Source: Planctomycetia bacterium
GTDB taxonomy: Bacteria; Planctomycetota; Planctomycetia; Pirellulales; UBA1268
Length of the DNA stretch: 40,491 bases
Direction: 5' to 3'
NCBI GenBank assembly: GCA_014192425.1
Contig: BJHK01000022.1
Location: 5,026 to 45,516 of the forward strand
The translations under genes were made by a program, and so were the position numbers. The notes under the pieces are model-generated. The model saw only the letters and a list, made by a program, of their open reading frames with translations. It made no database searches and was not told the DNA's origin. This document shows, piece by piece, positions 29,983 through 38,899 of the stretch (its first letter is position 1; each line of letters opens with the position of its first letter).

Positions 29983-32900
29983 TCAGTTCGCCGCCGACCC
30001 TTCCGGCGTTGATCCGCGGCCCTGCAGCCAGGTCTCGGTCTCGTTGAAGATCCGCTCGAACTCGGCCCGCGTCCGCGACGTGATCGCCTGCACGTCCTGC
30101 ACGAGCAGGTCGGGCAGGGCGTAACCGAGCAGGTGGGCGAGCTTCCGCTGCTCGTCGGGCGTGGCGGGGAAGTCGTGCCGGGCGGCCGCGTCGAGGAGCC
30201 GCAGCCGCCCCTCGATCGTGCGCAGCGTGAAGTAGGCCCGCTCCAGGAACGCGAACCGCTCCGCCGACAGGTGCCCGGCAGCCTGGAGCATGCCGAGCCC
30301 GCGGAGCGTTTCGGGCGTGCGCAGGCCCGGCTCGCGGCCGCCGTGCACGAGCTGGAGCAGCTGGACGATGAACTCGATGTCCACGACGCCGCCCGGGCCG
30401 CGCTTGAGGTTGCTCGTCCGTGCGCCCTGCTCCATCCGGTATCGCATCCGGCGGATTGCCGCCACGTCGTCAGCCGTCCACCGTCGATCGTAGGCGGCGG
30501 CCGCGATCGTCGCCTCGATGCGGGCGATTGCCTGCGCCGGACCGACGATGGTCCGGGCCTTGACGAGCGCCTGCCGCTCCCAGACGGCGGCCGGGCCGTC
30601 GGCGGCGAAGTAGCGGGCGAAGTCGGCGAGCGACACGGCGGCGGGACCGCTGCGGCCGCTCGGCCTGAGCCGGGAGTCCATCTCGTACAGCCGGCCCTGC
30701 GGGCCGAAGGCGTTGAAGACCCGCATGGTGCGCTGCGCGAGCTCGCCGAAGAAGTGGGCGTTGCTCGTGCCGGCCATGCCGCGGCGTCGCGGCGTGGACT
30801 CGCCGTCGTGGTCGTACAGGAACACGACGTCCACGTCGCTGGCGTAGTTCATCTCCCGGCCGCCGAACTTGCCCAGCGCGAGGACGACGGCGGCGGCCGG
30901 GCCGCCGTCGGCGGCACGCGGCTCACCGAGCCGTTCGGCGAGCCGATCCCGTTCCCGAACGACGACCACGCGCACGACCGCTTCGGCGATCGCCGTCAGG
31001 GCGCCGGTCACGCTCGCCGCGTCCTGGCGGCCGAGGATGTCGCGGACGCCCACGCGAAGCTGCTGCGACGCCTTGAAGGAGTGGAGGATCGGTTCCGCAT
31101 CGACGGCGTTGCGACACAGTTCCTCGAGGCTGGCCTCGACGGCCGCAGGCGTCGGCAGCCGATCGATCAGCAGGCTGTCGAGGAGCTCGTCGATCATGCC
31201 CGGGTTGCCCACCAGCAGCCGGGCGAGGAACGGGCTCGACGAACAGAGCTTCACCGTCAGGTCGAGCGAGGCGGGATTGAAGCTGAACAGCTCCCAGAGC
31301 ACCCCCTTGCCCCCGAGCGAGTCGCTGACGGCGGCGAGGTTGCCGAGCGTCGCGTCCGGGTCGGGCGTCCTCCCGATCGCGGCCAGCAGCCGGGGGGCGA
31401 TCGCGGCGAGGAAGTGACGGCAGCGGCGCGTGGAGAGGAATCGGACCCGCTCCTCGCCGAGCCCGGCCAGCGCCCGGTGGGCGGCGACGACGTCGCGAAA
31501 CCCGTGCCGCCCGAGGACCGCGCGGACCGTGTCAAGAGCGGGCTCCGGATCGAGCACCAGATCGACCTCGGGTTCGGGGGCATGGTCGTCAGGAAAGGCG
31601 TCGTGGAGCAGGTGATCGAGGATCTTCCGGTTGAGGGCCGCCGCCTCGGCGAGCTCGGCCCGCAGCCGGCCGCACCCCTCACTGTCACCGCCATAGCCCA
31701 TTCTGGCGGCGAGACGGGCGAACTCCGTCTCGTCGGCGGGCAGGGCGTGCGTCTGCCTGTCGTAGAGGACCTGGAGGCGGTGTTCGGTGGTTCGGAGGAG
31801 CGTGTAGGTGCGTTCGAGAATCTCGCGTTCCTGGTCGGTGAGCCCCCCGGCGCCCGCCAGCCGGCGGATCGCCTCCAGCGTCGTGCCGGTGCGCACCTCG
31901 GGCGTGTCGCCGCCGCCGAGCAGCTGCAGGAACTGGATCGTGAACTCCACGTCCCTGATCCCCCCCCGGCCATGCTTGACGTCGGTGGATTCCGTGCCGG
32001 CATCCCGCGACCGACGCTCGATTCGGCGTTTCAAGGCCTTGATGCCGCTGATGTCGGCACGCGTAAGCCAGCGGCGATAGATCCACGGCTGGAGTTCGTC
32101 GAGCAGGCGCTGGCCGAGCGCCCGATCACCGGCCACGCAGCGTGCCTTGACCCAGGCCTGCCGCTCCCAGGTGCGGCCAAGCCGGTCGTAGTATTGGAGC
32201 ATCGCCTCGAGGGAGAGTGCGGCGGGGCCGGCCGTGCCGTGCGGCCGGAGCCGCAGGTCGACCCGATAGGCCGCCCCGAGGTCGGTCGTCTCCGTGATCA
32301 GCCGCACCGCCTCCTGGACGACGCGGTCGAAGAACTCCTGGTTGGTGCAGGGCTTGGGACCCTGCACCCGTCCGTCGGCGGAGAAGACGAAGACGAGGTC
32401 GATGTCGCTGGAGTAGTTGAGCTCCGCGCCGCCGAGCTTGCCGAGGGCGATGACGGCGAGGGTCGCACGCTCGCCTCCGGGACCGCACGGCACGCCGCGC
32501 CGCTCCTCGACGCGGGCCAGCGCCGCCTCGACGGCCGCCTGCACGACGCAGTCGGCCACGTGCGAGAGCTGTCCGACGACCGTCTCCAGCCGCTGGTCCG
32601 TCACGATGTCGCCGTAGGCGATCCGGAGTATCTCGCGGCGCTTGAAGCGACGCAGCGCCCGGAGCACCGCCTCGCCGTCGGCCGCCGCACCGCGGCCCAG
32701 CAGCCGCACCTCCGCGGACAGCGCCGCCGCCAGCGCCGCGGGCTTCTCCGGCCGGCCCCGTTCCAGCCGGACCCGCTCCCAGGCCTCGGGGTCGGCGATC
32801 ACGATCTCGGCCAGGAACGGGCCTGCGGCCAGCAGCCTGAGCAGCGTTTCCAGGGCTTCCGGATCGCGCTCGAAGAGCGCCGCCGCCGCGAGCGGGTTGC

Positions 32901-33195
32901 GGACCGCCCCCAGGAATCGCTCGACGGCCACGAGCACGCGGTCGGGATCGGCGAGCCGGGGGAGGAGTGCAGCGAGCCGTCGGCAGAGCGGCGCGAGCAG
33001 ATCCGGCGCGAGTCCGTGTGCGGCGAGGCTGGTGAGCGTGCGCTGCGCCGCGTCGGGGGCGGCGAGCCCGGCAGTGCGTCCCCAGGCGGCGGCGGCGGAA
33101 GGATCGGCGAGCAACGCGGCGACGTCGACGGTGTCGGGAGCCGCGTCTGCCGGCGCGTCGGCCCGACTCGCGTTGCGTCCGCCGGGGGGCGTCAC
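29983..33195 (-). CDS. glnE: Bifunctional glutamine synthetase adenylyltransferase/adenylyl-removing enzyme
   Basis: Controls nitrogen assimilation by adenylylating and deadenylylating glutamine synthetase, usually under PII control. The 1070-residue length is slightly above the usual about 950. Both nucleotidyltransferase centres are intact: GKLGGAELNYSSDIDL (252-267, N-terminal deadenylylation domain) and GKFGGREMNYASDVDVV (775-791, C-terminal adenylylation domain). Each is followed by the conserved RLRP and KRGPGG/KHGRGG-type segments. The start is GTG 33195, with GGAGG ten nt upstream. It begins 1 nt after the miaB stop, so the two are co-transcribed. Neither glnA nor glnB is in the window. 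It converges on the aminotransferase, 22 bp away. Confidence 0.95.
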   Translation of the reverse strand: MTPPGGRNASRADAPADAAPDTVDVAALLADPSAAAAWGRTAGLAAPDAAQRTLTSLAAHGLAPDLLAPLCRRLAALLPRLADPDRVLVAVERFLGAVRNPLAAAALFERDPEALETLLRLLAAGPFLAEIVIADPEAWERVRLERGRPEKPAALAAALSAEVRLLGRGAAADGEAVLRALRRFKRREILRIAYGDIVTDQRLETVVGQLSHVADCVVQAAVEAALARVEERRGVPCGPGGERATLAVIALGKLGGAELNYSSDIDLVFVFSADGRVQGPKPCTNQEFFDRVVQEAVRLITETTDLGAAYRVDLRLRPHGTAGPAALSLEAMLQYYDRLGRTWERQAWVKARCVAGDRALGQRLLDELQPWIYRRWLTRADISGIKALKRRIERRSRDAGTESTDVKHGRGGIRDVEFTIQFLQLLGGGDTPEVRTGTTLEAIRRLAGAGGLTDQEREILERTYTLLRTTEHRLQVLYDRQTHALPADETEFARLAARMGYGGDSEGCGRLRAELAEAAALNRKILDHLLHDAFPDDHAPEPEVDLVLDPEPALDTVRAVLGRHGFRDVVAAHRALAGLGEERVRFLSTRRCRHFLAAIAPRLLAAIGRTPDPDATLGNLAAVSDSLGGKGVLWELFSFNPASLDLTVKLCSSSPFLARLLVGNPGMIDELLDSLLIDRLPTPAAVEASLEELCRNAVDAEPILHSFKASQQLRVGVRDILGRQDAASVTGALTAIAEAVVRVVVVRERDRLAERLGEPRAADGGPAAAVVLALGKFGGREMNYASDVDVVFLYDHDGESTPRRRGMAGTSNAHFFGELAQRTMRVFNAFGPQGRLYEMDSRLRPSGRSGPAAVSLADFARYFAADGPAAVWERQALVKARTIVGPAQAIARIEATIAAAAYDRRWTADDVAAIRRMRYRMEQGARTSNLKRGPGGVVDIEFIVQLLQLVHGGREPGLRTPETLRGLGMLQAAGHLSAERFAFLERAYFTLRTIEGRLRLLDAAARHDFPATPDEQRKLAHLLGYALPDLLVQDVQAITSRTRAEFERIFNETETWLQGRGSTPEGSAAN

Positions 33196-33196
33196 C

Positions 33197-34693
33197 TCAT
33201 CCTCCGACCTGCCGGCCCGGCAGCGACGTCGCGATCTGGTAGAGCGGTTGCGGCTCCGCGCCGAACTGCAGCCCGTCGAGCGGCACCGCGTCGGCGAGCC
33301 CGTCGGCGACGACGCCGGAGAGCGACCAGGCGGCCGCGGAGACGACGTCCACGTCGACGATCCGGCCCACGAGCCGCAGCGGGGCGTCGAAGACGACGAT
33401 CCGGTCGCACATCGTCCGGCCCGTCAACTGTGGCATCTGGGCAGAGTCGAGCTCTCCCATTCGCTTCTCATCCCGAACCGAAAGCCCTTCGACGAGCACC
33501 TGCTGCCGCGTCCCCACGAACCGCCGGTTGCCCGCCAGGCTCACCTCCTCCTGGGCCTCGAGCAGCAGCCGGTGCCGCTCCTTCTTCACGGGCTCGGGCA
33601 CGTCGTCGGCAAGCCGCTCGTGGGCCTTGGTGCCCGGCCGCGGGCTGTACTTGAAGATGAACGAGTTCTTGAAGCCGGCCGTGCGGACAAGATCGAGCGT
33701 GGCCTGAAACTCACCATCGGTCTCGCCGCAGAAGCCGACGATGAAGTCGCTCGTGACCGCCGCCTCCGGCAGCGCCGCCCGGATCCGGCCGAGCATCTCC
33801 ATGTATTCGCCGATCGTGTAGCCGCGCTTCATCCGCGCCAGCGTGGCGTCGGAGCCGTGCTGGGCGGGCACGTGCAGGTAGTGGCTGACCGTGGGGAGGT
33901 CGCGGACGGCCGCGATCAGGTCGTCGGTCATGTCCCGCGGATAGTTCGTCACGAACTTGATCCGGTCGAGGCCCTCGACGGCGGCGAGCCGGTCGAGGAG
34001 GTCGGCGAGCCGGGTGGTCCGGCCGCCGTCGCTCCAGCGGTAGCTGTTGACGGTCTGGCCGATGAGCGTGATCTCGCGGCAGCCCTCGGCAACGAGCTTG
34101 CGGGCCTCGGCGAGGATCGTGTCGGGGGACCGGGCCTGCTCCGGCCCGCGGACGTGGGGCACGACGCAGAAGGCACAAAACTTGTCGCAGCCGGTCTGCG
34201 TGCGGACGAAGGCCTGGAACGGGGTGGGCCGCATGCCAGGGTCGCGGTCCGGGTCGTAGCTCTCGAAGCTGCGGGCGATCACCTCGCGGCTCGCCCCCTT
34301 GCGGTCGAGGCTGACTTCGAGCCGGGGGCCGCCGCCGGCGAGTATCTCCTCGACGAGCACCGGCACCTGGTGCAGCTGCCCGGGGCCGACGACGAGGTCG
34401 ACCCAGGGGGCCCGGCGCCGGATCAGTTCCTGGTCCTTCTGGGCCATGCAGCCGAGCACGCCGACGACGAGACCGGGCCGCTTCGCCTTTTCGATCCGCA
34501 CCCGGCCAAGTGCCGAGTAGACCTTGTCCTCGGCATGCTGGCGGACGCTGCAGGTGTTGTAGAACACCGCATCCGCCTCGGCGCCGGAGCGGGCGAGGTC
34601 CCAGCCCTGGCGGCGCAGGGCCGCCACGACGAGCTCGCTGTCGAGCACGTTCATCTGGCAGCCGACGGTCTCGATCCAGAGCCGCTTCGTCAT
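33197..34693 (-). CDS. miaB: tRNA-2-methylthio-N6-dimethylallyladenosine synthase
   Basis: A radical SAM enzyme that adds the methylthio group to i6A37 of tRNAs reading UNN codons. The 498-residue product has the N-terminal MTTase domain with cluster cysteines C12 (GCQMN), C48 (NTCSVR) and C82 (GCMAQ), then the radical SAM triad C169/C173/C176 (TGCDKFCAFC) and a C-terminal TRAM region. ATG 34693 places GCQMN at the normal distance; the frame is open to 34861 but that stretch is hairpin-rich non-coding DNA. It leads a miaB-glnE unit. The MTAD-type paralogues RimO and MtaB differ in the N-terminal motif, so MiaB is preferred. Confidence 0.94.
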   Translation of the reverse strand: MTKRLWIETVGCQMNVLDSELVVAALRRQGWDLARSGAEADAVFYNTCSVRQHAEDKVYSALGRVRIEKAKRPGLVVGVLGCMAQKDQELIRRRAPWVDLVVGPGQLHQVPVLVEEILAGGGPRLEVSLDRKGASREVIARSFESYDPDRDPGMRPTPFQAFVRTQTGCDKFCAFCVVPHVRGPEQARSPDTILAEARKLVAEGCREITLIGQTVNSYRWSDGGRTTRLADLLDRLAAVEGLDRIKFVTNYPRDMTDDLIAAVRDLPTVSHYLHVPAQHGSDATLARMKRGYTIGEYMEMLGRIRAALPEAAVTSDFIVGFCGETDGEFQATLDLVRTAGFKNSFIFKYSPRPGTKAHERLADDVPEPVKKERHRLLLEAQEEVSLAGNRRFVGTRQQVLVEGLSVRDEKRMGELDSAQMPQLTGRTMCDRIVVFDAPLRLVGRIVDVDVVSAAAWSLSGVVADGLADAVPLDGLQFGAEPQPLYQIATSLPGRQVGG

Positions 34694-34746
34694 GTCGACG
34701 AGTGTAGCAGGCAACGGCTCGGCCACCTGCTGGCAGCGCTCGCAGA

Positions 34747-34826
34747 CTGCAGACTGTGGAACAAGTCTGCAGCCGCACGATGCGGCGATTGCCGACCATG
34801 GAAAACCTTGGTTCTTCCATGGTCGG
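34747..34826. repeat. Three adjacent palindromes upstream of miaB
   Basis: CTGCAGACT-N8-AGTCTGCAG (34747-34772), GCCGCA-CGA-TGCGGC (34772-34786) and CCGACCATGGAA-N11-TTCCATGGTCGG (34792-34826), all perfect. They fill the 174-bp gap between the DUF1552 gene and miaB almost end to end and are followed by a fourth hairpin that looks like a terminator. They may be part of the miaB leader, a dispersed palindromic element or operators. Confidence 0.75.
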
Positions 34827-34829
34827 CGA

Positions 34830-34862
34830 CGTGGAAAAAGGCCAGGGATGGCTTTTTCCACG
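34830..34862 (-). terminator. Intrinsic terminator of the DUF1552 gene
   Basis: CGTGGAAAAAG(G)CCA-GGGA-TGGCTTTTTCCACG, a 14-bp stem with one bulge. On the minus strand it reads AAAAAGCCA-TCCC-TGGCCTTTTT, the usual GC stem with A and T tracts, and starts 5 nt after the DUF1552 stop. The symmetry would allow function in both directions. Confidence 0.75.
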
Positions 34863-34867
34863 GACAG

Positions 34868-36229
34868 CTAGGCGAGGATTTCGGCGAGCGGGCCTTCCTG
34901 CGCCTTGACGTCCATCTGCGGATCGATTTCGCCGAACTTCTCCCGCTTGTCGCCCACGGCGTGGAGTAGGGCGAGGTAGAAGTTGCGAATCGTGCGGTTG
35001 CCGGCCGTTTCGTAGCCGGGGTACTGGAGGAACCGGCCGGTCTTGAGCCGGTTGCCGAGGCCGCCCACGAGCACCAGCGGCCACTCGTTGCAGAACCCGT
35101 GATGCGCTTCGCCGGAGTCGCTCATCCAGACGATGAGCGTGTTGTCGAGCATCGTGCCGTCGCCCTCCTTGATCGAATCGAGCCGGCGGGCGATATCGGC
35201 CACCCGCTCGGCGTGGTACTTGCGGATCGGCACCGACAGGTGGTCTGGACCGTCCTGGTGACCGATGGCATGGCCGTCGGTGTCGATGCCAAGCGCCTTC
35301 CAGGTGTGGTATGAGTGGCCGCACGAGGCGTCGATCGTGACCACGTTCGTCAGGCCGCCGGCGAGGGCCGCGGCGGCGATGGCGCACTGCGACTCGAACC
35401 GGTCGGTGTTCTTCTCGCTCCTGAACTTGTCGGTGGCCGGCTGGTGGGTCTTGAGCCGGTCCTTGATCGTCACCAGGTTGTCTTGCCGGCCGCGCATCTG
35501 GTCGAAGGCGTCGAGGTAGGCGTCGAGCTTCTCCCGGTCCATCGAGGGCAGCGACTCGCGAACGCGACGCACGTCGGCGCGGACCCAGTCGAGGAGTTTG
35601 TTTCGCGAATTGAAGACGCGGGCCGCCTCCCCCTCCGCCACGCTGCCGAACAGCGACTGGAAGGCGACCTGCGGCTGGCAGATCAACGACAACGGCTTTC
35701 TGGCCGCTATCGCCGAAACGCTCTGGGTGAACACAGATCCGGCTCCGGACGGCACGCCGAGTCCGACGACCGGGATGATGCTCGGCGTCGCACCGGCGAA
35801 GGCGTGGTCGATGGTCTGCCCGGCCGGACCCTTCCGCCACTGGTAGCAGCCGAGGCCACCGAATTGCTTGCTGTGGTCGCCAGCTCCGGAGACCTTGTGC
35901 GAGAGCTTTTGAATGATCGTCATCCGGCTCTTGAACGGCGCGAGGGCGCCGATCGGTTCGGGCAGTTCGAGGTCGGCGAGCGGACGGTCGATCATGCCCT
36001 GCTTGCCGTCAGCGGGGACACCCTTGGGCTGCACATGACGCGGAGCGAGGCCGTTTTGCTCCATCACGAACACGAGCCGCGGCGGCGCCGCTTGTCCGGC
36101 GGCCTGGGCGGCGAGGGAATTGAGGAACGGCTGCAGGACCACGGCCCCGGCGCCGAGCGTCACGCCCTTGAGGACAGCCCGGCGGTCGATCAGGTCGGGG
36201 GTCAGCAGCGAATGCGGAAAGGGGTGCAT
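34868..36229 (-). CDS. DUF1552-family exported protein
   Basis: A 453-residue protein of the DUF1552 family, common in planctomycetes, related by fold to the alkaline-phosphatase-like DUF1501 proteins and of unknown function. The N terminus (DRRAVLKGVTLGAGAVVLQP, 15-34) looks like a Tat-type signal with twin arginines. Family features follow: LVFVMEQNGLAPRHVQPKG, MTIIQKLSHKVSGAGDHSKQ, VTIDASCGHSYHTWK and GNRTIRNFYLALLHAVGD. DUF1552 genes usually follow a gene with cytochrome-like DUF1587/1592/1588/1585 domains; here none is next to it. An AAGGCAGG lies before ATG 36229. Its own terminator follows. A periplasmic hydrolase role is an inference from related families. Confidence 0.85.
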   Translation of the reverse strand: MHPFPHSLLTPDLIDRRAVLKGVTLGAGAVVLQPFLNSLAAQAAGQAAPPRLVFVMEQNGLAPRHVQPKGVPADGKQGMIDRPLADLELPEPIGALAPFKSRMTIIQKLSHKVSGAGDHSKQFGGLGCYQWRKGPAGQTIDHAFAGATPSIIPVVGLGVPSGAGSVFTQSVSAIAARKPLSLICQPQVAFQSLFGSVAEGEAARVFNSRNKLLDWVRADVRRVRESLPSMDREKLDAYLDAFDQMRGRQDNLVTIKDRLKTHQPATDKFRSEKNTDRFESQCAIAAAALAGGLTNVVTIDASCGHSYHTWKALGIDTDGHAIGHQDGPDHLSVPIRKYHAERVADIARRLDSIKEGDGTMLDNTLIVWMSDSGEAHHGFCNEWPLVLVGGLGNRLKTGRFLQYPGYETAGNRTIRNFYLALLHAVGDKREKFGEIDPQMDVKAQEGPLAEILA

Positions 36230-36484
36230 GCGTCAACCTGCCTTCTTGCCTGGGGTTGGTGGTGATCCAGAAGCGGACGACGAAACCGATTACGTTACAC
36301 TCAGGAAAGCCTCGGCGGCCAGAGGCGGAATCGTCAAAGCCTCGGTCTCAGCGTTATTCCTTTAGTATACGCCATGCGCGGCCTGCGGGGTCGCGGCATC
36401 GACGGAGTGGCCTTTCGGCCGAAAAAGCAGCGGAAACCTGCCGGATAAAGCCATGGGGGATCCGGTCGGGTGCCGGGGCTCCCG
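36230..36484. other. 255-bp intergenic region with the likely DUF1552 promoter
   Basis: No gene is seen. It is less GC-rich than its surroundings. TATACT on the minus strand (36369-36364) is a strong -10 box with no good -35. A 10-bp direct repeat AAAGCCTCGG occurs at 36306-36315 and 36336-36345. The rest, next to the fmt stop, shows nothing recognisable. Confidence 0.4.
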
Positions 36485-37459
36485 TCAGCCCAGCCGCAGG
36501 CCGGGACGGAGCGGGCTGCCGCGCAGGTAGTCGGCCGCCGACATGCTCCGGCTGCCCTCCGGCACGAGCCTGTGGATTTCGAGGACGGTGCCCTCGCCAC
36601 AGGCCACCGTGATGCGGCCGTCGGTCGCCAGAACGGTGCCCGGATCTGCGCCGCCGTTCGCCGCGGGGGCGATCGTGACATCCTCGAGCACCAGCCGCTG
36701 CGTGCGGCCGTCGTCCCTGGTGAAGGTCGTCGTCGTCCGCGGCCATGGCTCGAGCGCGCGGCGCATCCTTTCGATCTGCACGGCGGGCAGCGACCAGTCC
36801 ACGATGCCTTCGGCCTTGGTGAGCCGCGGCGCCCGCGTCGCGAGTGCCGGATCCTGCGGGACACCGAGTTCGCCGACCGACTGGCCGGCGCCGGTCGTTG
36901 CCGCGATCCGCTCGATCGCCTCGGTGACGGCGTCCGCGCCCAGCAGGGCGAGCCGGGCCTCCAGCTCCGGCGCGGTCTCCCGTGGTCCGATCGCGGTCGG
37001 GCGGGCGACGATCACGCTGCCGGCGTCGAGCGCGGGCGTCATCCGGATCACGCTCACGCCGGTTTCCGCGTCGCCGGAGCGGATCGCCCACTGCACCGGG
37101 GCGGCACCGCGATGCCGTGGCAGCAGCGAGCCGTGGAGGTTGATCGCGCCGAGCGGCGGCACGGCGAGCAGCTCGGCGGAGAGGATCTGGCCGTAGTCGC
37201 AGACGACGAACAGATCGGCGCCGAGGGCCGCGAGCGACTCGCGGGCGGCCGGGTCGTTCACCCGCTCGGGGTCGAGGACCGCGAGGCCCGCGGTCGTGGC
37301 CGCATCGCGGACGGGGTTCGGCGCCGGTCGGCGGCCCGGCGGGGCATGGTCGGGCCGCGTCACGACCGCGACGATCTCGTGCCCCGACCGCCGCAGGGCG
37401 GCGAGCATCGGCACCGCGAACGGGCCGGTCCCCATCACGACGATGCGCAGCCGACTCAC
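36485..37459 (-). CDS. fmt: Methionyl-tRNA formyltransferase
   Basis: Formylates the initiator Met-tRNA using 10-formyltetrahydrofolate. The 324-residue product shows the catalytic region INLHGSLLPRHRGAAPVQWA with N107 and H109, and D145 in TPALDAGSV, all as in the family; the C-terminal OB-like tRNA-binding domain is the rest. The start is GTG 37459, which overlaps the def stop as GTGA and gives VSRLRIVVMGTGPFA like known Fmt N termini; a GTG at 37468 would add three residues. The def-fmt pair is a common bacterial arrangement joining formylation and deformylation of initiator methionine. Confidence 0.94.
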   Translation of the reverse strand: MSRLRIVVMGTGPFAVPMLAALRRSGHEIVAVVTRPDHAPPGRRPAPNPVRDAATTAGLAVLDPERVNDPAARESLAALGADLFVVCDYGQILSAELLAVPPLGAINLHGSLLPRHRGAAPVQWAIRSGDAETGVSVIRMTPALDAGSVIVARPTAIGPRETAPELEARLALLGADAVTEAIERIAATTGAGQSVGELGVPQDPALATRAPRLTKAEGIVDWSLPAVQIERMRRALEPWPRTTTTFTRDDGRTQRLVLEDVTIAPAANGGADPGTVLATDGRITVACGEGTVLEIHRLVPEGSRSMSAADYLRGSPLRPGLRLG

Positions 37460-38103
37460 GCCATGCACCGGGCGGCTTCGAGCCGGTCAAGGTCCGAGGC
37501 CATGTCGGCGAGCGGCGGCAGCTCGCCCCGCGACAGCCGGCCGGCGAAGACCTCGCGAAAACTGTCGAGCGCCCGGCGCGCCTCGAGCGCCGCCGCGTCG
37601 GTGAGACGGTCGGTGAACAGCTTGCCCTCGAGGTGATCGAACTCGTGCTGCACGACGCGGGCGAAGAGGCCGTCGAGATCGAGGCGGAGCGGCGTGCCGT
37701 CGATCGACCAGGCGTCGATGACGATCCTCTCCGGACGCCGCACGTCCATCCGCACGCCCGGCAGGCTCAGGCAGCCCTCTTCCTGCACGGCCGAGCCGCG
37801 CGGCCGGCTGAGGGTGGGATTGATGAACACGAACTCCTCGCCGTCGCCGCGCCGGCCGGCCGTGTTCACGACGAACAGCCTGTAGGGGAGCGCGACCTGG
37901 GTGGCGGCGAGGCCGATTCCCTGGGCCTCGTACATGATCTCGAACATCCGTCCCACCACGTCGCGGATCGCACCGTCGATCCGCACCAGCGGCTTGGCCC
38001 GCCGGGCCAGGGCGGGGTGCGGATACTCGACCAGATGGAGCGGCCCGATGGCGGCCGGGTCGGAGGGCGGGGCGGCAGGAGTGGGCGGGGGTGAAGCAGG
38101 CAT
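37456..38103 (-). CDS. def: Peptide deformylase
   Basis: A metalloenzyme that removes the N-formyl group from new proteins. The 215-residue product has all three motifs: GIGLAATQ (62-69), EEGCLSLPG with metal ligand C111, and QHEFDHLEG with H153, E154 and H157. ATG 38103 gives a Pro/Ala-rich leader of about 20 residues before LHLVEYPHPALARRA; the frame is open to 38226 but that part runs through the divergent promoter region. Its stop overlaps the fmt start by 4 nt. A short divergent gap (38104-38224) separates it from the next gene. Confidence 0.96.
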   Translation of the reverse strand: MPASPPPTPAAPPSDPAAIGPLHLVEYPHPALARRAKPLVRIDGAIRDVVGRMFEIMYEAQGIGLAATQVALPYRLFVVNTAGRRGDGEEFVFINPTLSRPRGSAVQEEGCLSLPGVRMDVRRPERIVIDAWSIDGTPLRLDLDGLFARVVQHEFDHLEGKLFTDRLTDAAALEARRALDSFREVFAGRLSRGELPPLADMASDLDRLEAARCMA

Positions 38104-38224
38104 GGCTGGCGGATTCCGGACACGGAGTGGGCGGGCGGGGTTTGCCCGCCGCGGCGACTTTTCTGGCATCATACTCGACCGTCCGATCGGAAGCCTTCGG
38201 CCGGAGCGCCAGCGCGAAAAAGGC

Positions 38225-38878
38225 ATGCGGATTCTGCTCGTCGACCACGCCTGCTGCGACCATCCGGCAACCCGGATTCACCGCGTGCGCGAGGGCCTGG
38301 AGGCGATCGGCATGGAGGTGGCCGTCTGCGGCCCCTCCAGCGTGCCCGGCTTCGCCGTGCGGCCTCCCGGCATGTTCGGCATTCACCTCGACGACGTGGC
38401 CGCCGGCTCGCGGGTCTTGCTGGCCGCCGTCCGTGAGGGATCGGCCGCGGCGCTGCTCGAAGCCGTCGCGGGCGTGAAGTCGCGGCTTCTCGGGCTGGCG
38501 CGGGAGACTGCCCGGCAGATGATCGTCGAGGCCGCCGACGTGCTCTATCCCGACGCGATCTTCGTGGCCCATGCAGGCATCCTCACCGACCTGGCCGTGG
38601 AGACCGGGGCCCCGGTCGTGGTGCACGTCTCCGCCGTCGATCTCGCTGCCGCCGCGGGCCGCCCGTCGCTCCGCCGCCTGGTGAGCGGGGCGATCGGCTC
38701 GAGCGGCGTCGTGGTCGCGGCCGACGACGAGACCGCCGCGACCCTGGAACGCGACTGGATCGGCGACGCGGCCGACGCGGCCCGTCGCCTCCAGGTCTGG
38801 CCGCTCGCGGCCGACGCGGCGCCGCGGATCGCCGCGGCCTGTGGCCTCGCGGTGGCCCGGCGACGCGGCGCGGCCTGA
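38225..38878 (+). CDS. Short GT-B-like protein (glycosyltransferase N-terminal half?), function unknown
   Basis: A 217-residue product beginning MRILLVDHACCDHPATRIHR, which resembles the first Rossmann half of GT4-type glycosyltransferases (strand, glycine or histidine loop, then REGLEAIGMEVAVCG). A second strand block follows (ADVLYPDAIFVAHAGILTDL, APVVVHVSAVDL) and a segment like the end of a GT-B N-terminal domain (SSGVVVAADDETAATLERDW). The nucleotide-sugar-binding C-terminal half is missing, so it may be a remnant, a stand-alone domain or a different Rossmann protein. The start has AAAAAGG a few nt upstream. It is divergent from def and convergent with the next gene. Confidence 0.6.
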   Translation: MRILLVDHACCDHPATRIHRVREGLEAIGMEVAVCGPSSVPGFAVRPPGMFGIHLDDVAAGSRVLLAAVREGSAAALLEAVAGVKSRLLGLARETARQMIVEAADVLYPDAIFVAHAGILTDLAVETGAPVVVHVSAVDLAAAAGRPSLRRLVSGAIGSSGVVVAADDETAATLERDWIGDAADAARRLQVWPLAADAAPRIAAACGLAVARRRGAA

Positions 38879-38899
38879 CCGCGAAGGAGCGGGCGGGAT

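Noticed and set aside
30133-33654. 1173-codon plus-strand open frame
   Set aside because: Antisense to glnE, which has both nucleotidyltransferase centres; the plus product has no recognisable domain.
32642-34969. 775-codon plus-strand open frame across glnE and miaB
   Set aside because: Shadow of the two minus-strand genes; miaB has all six cluster cysteines in its own frame.
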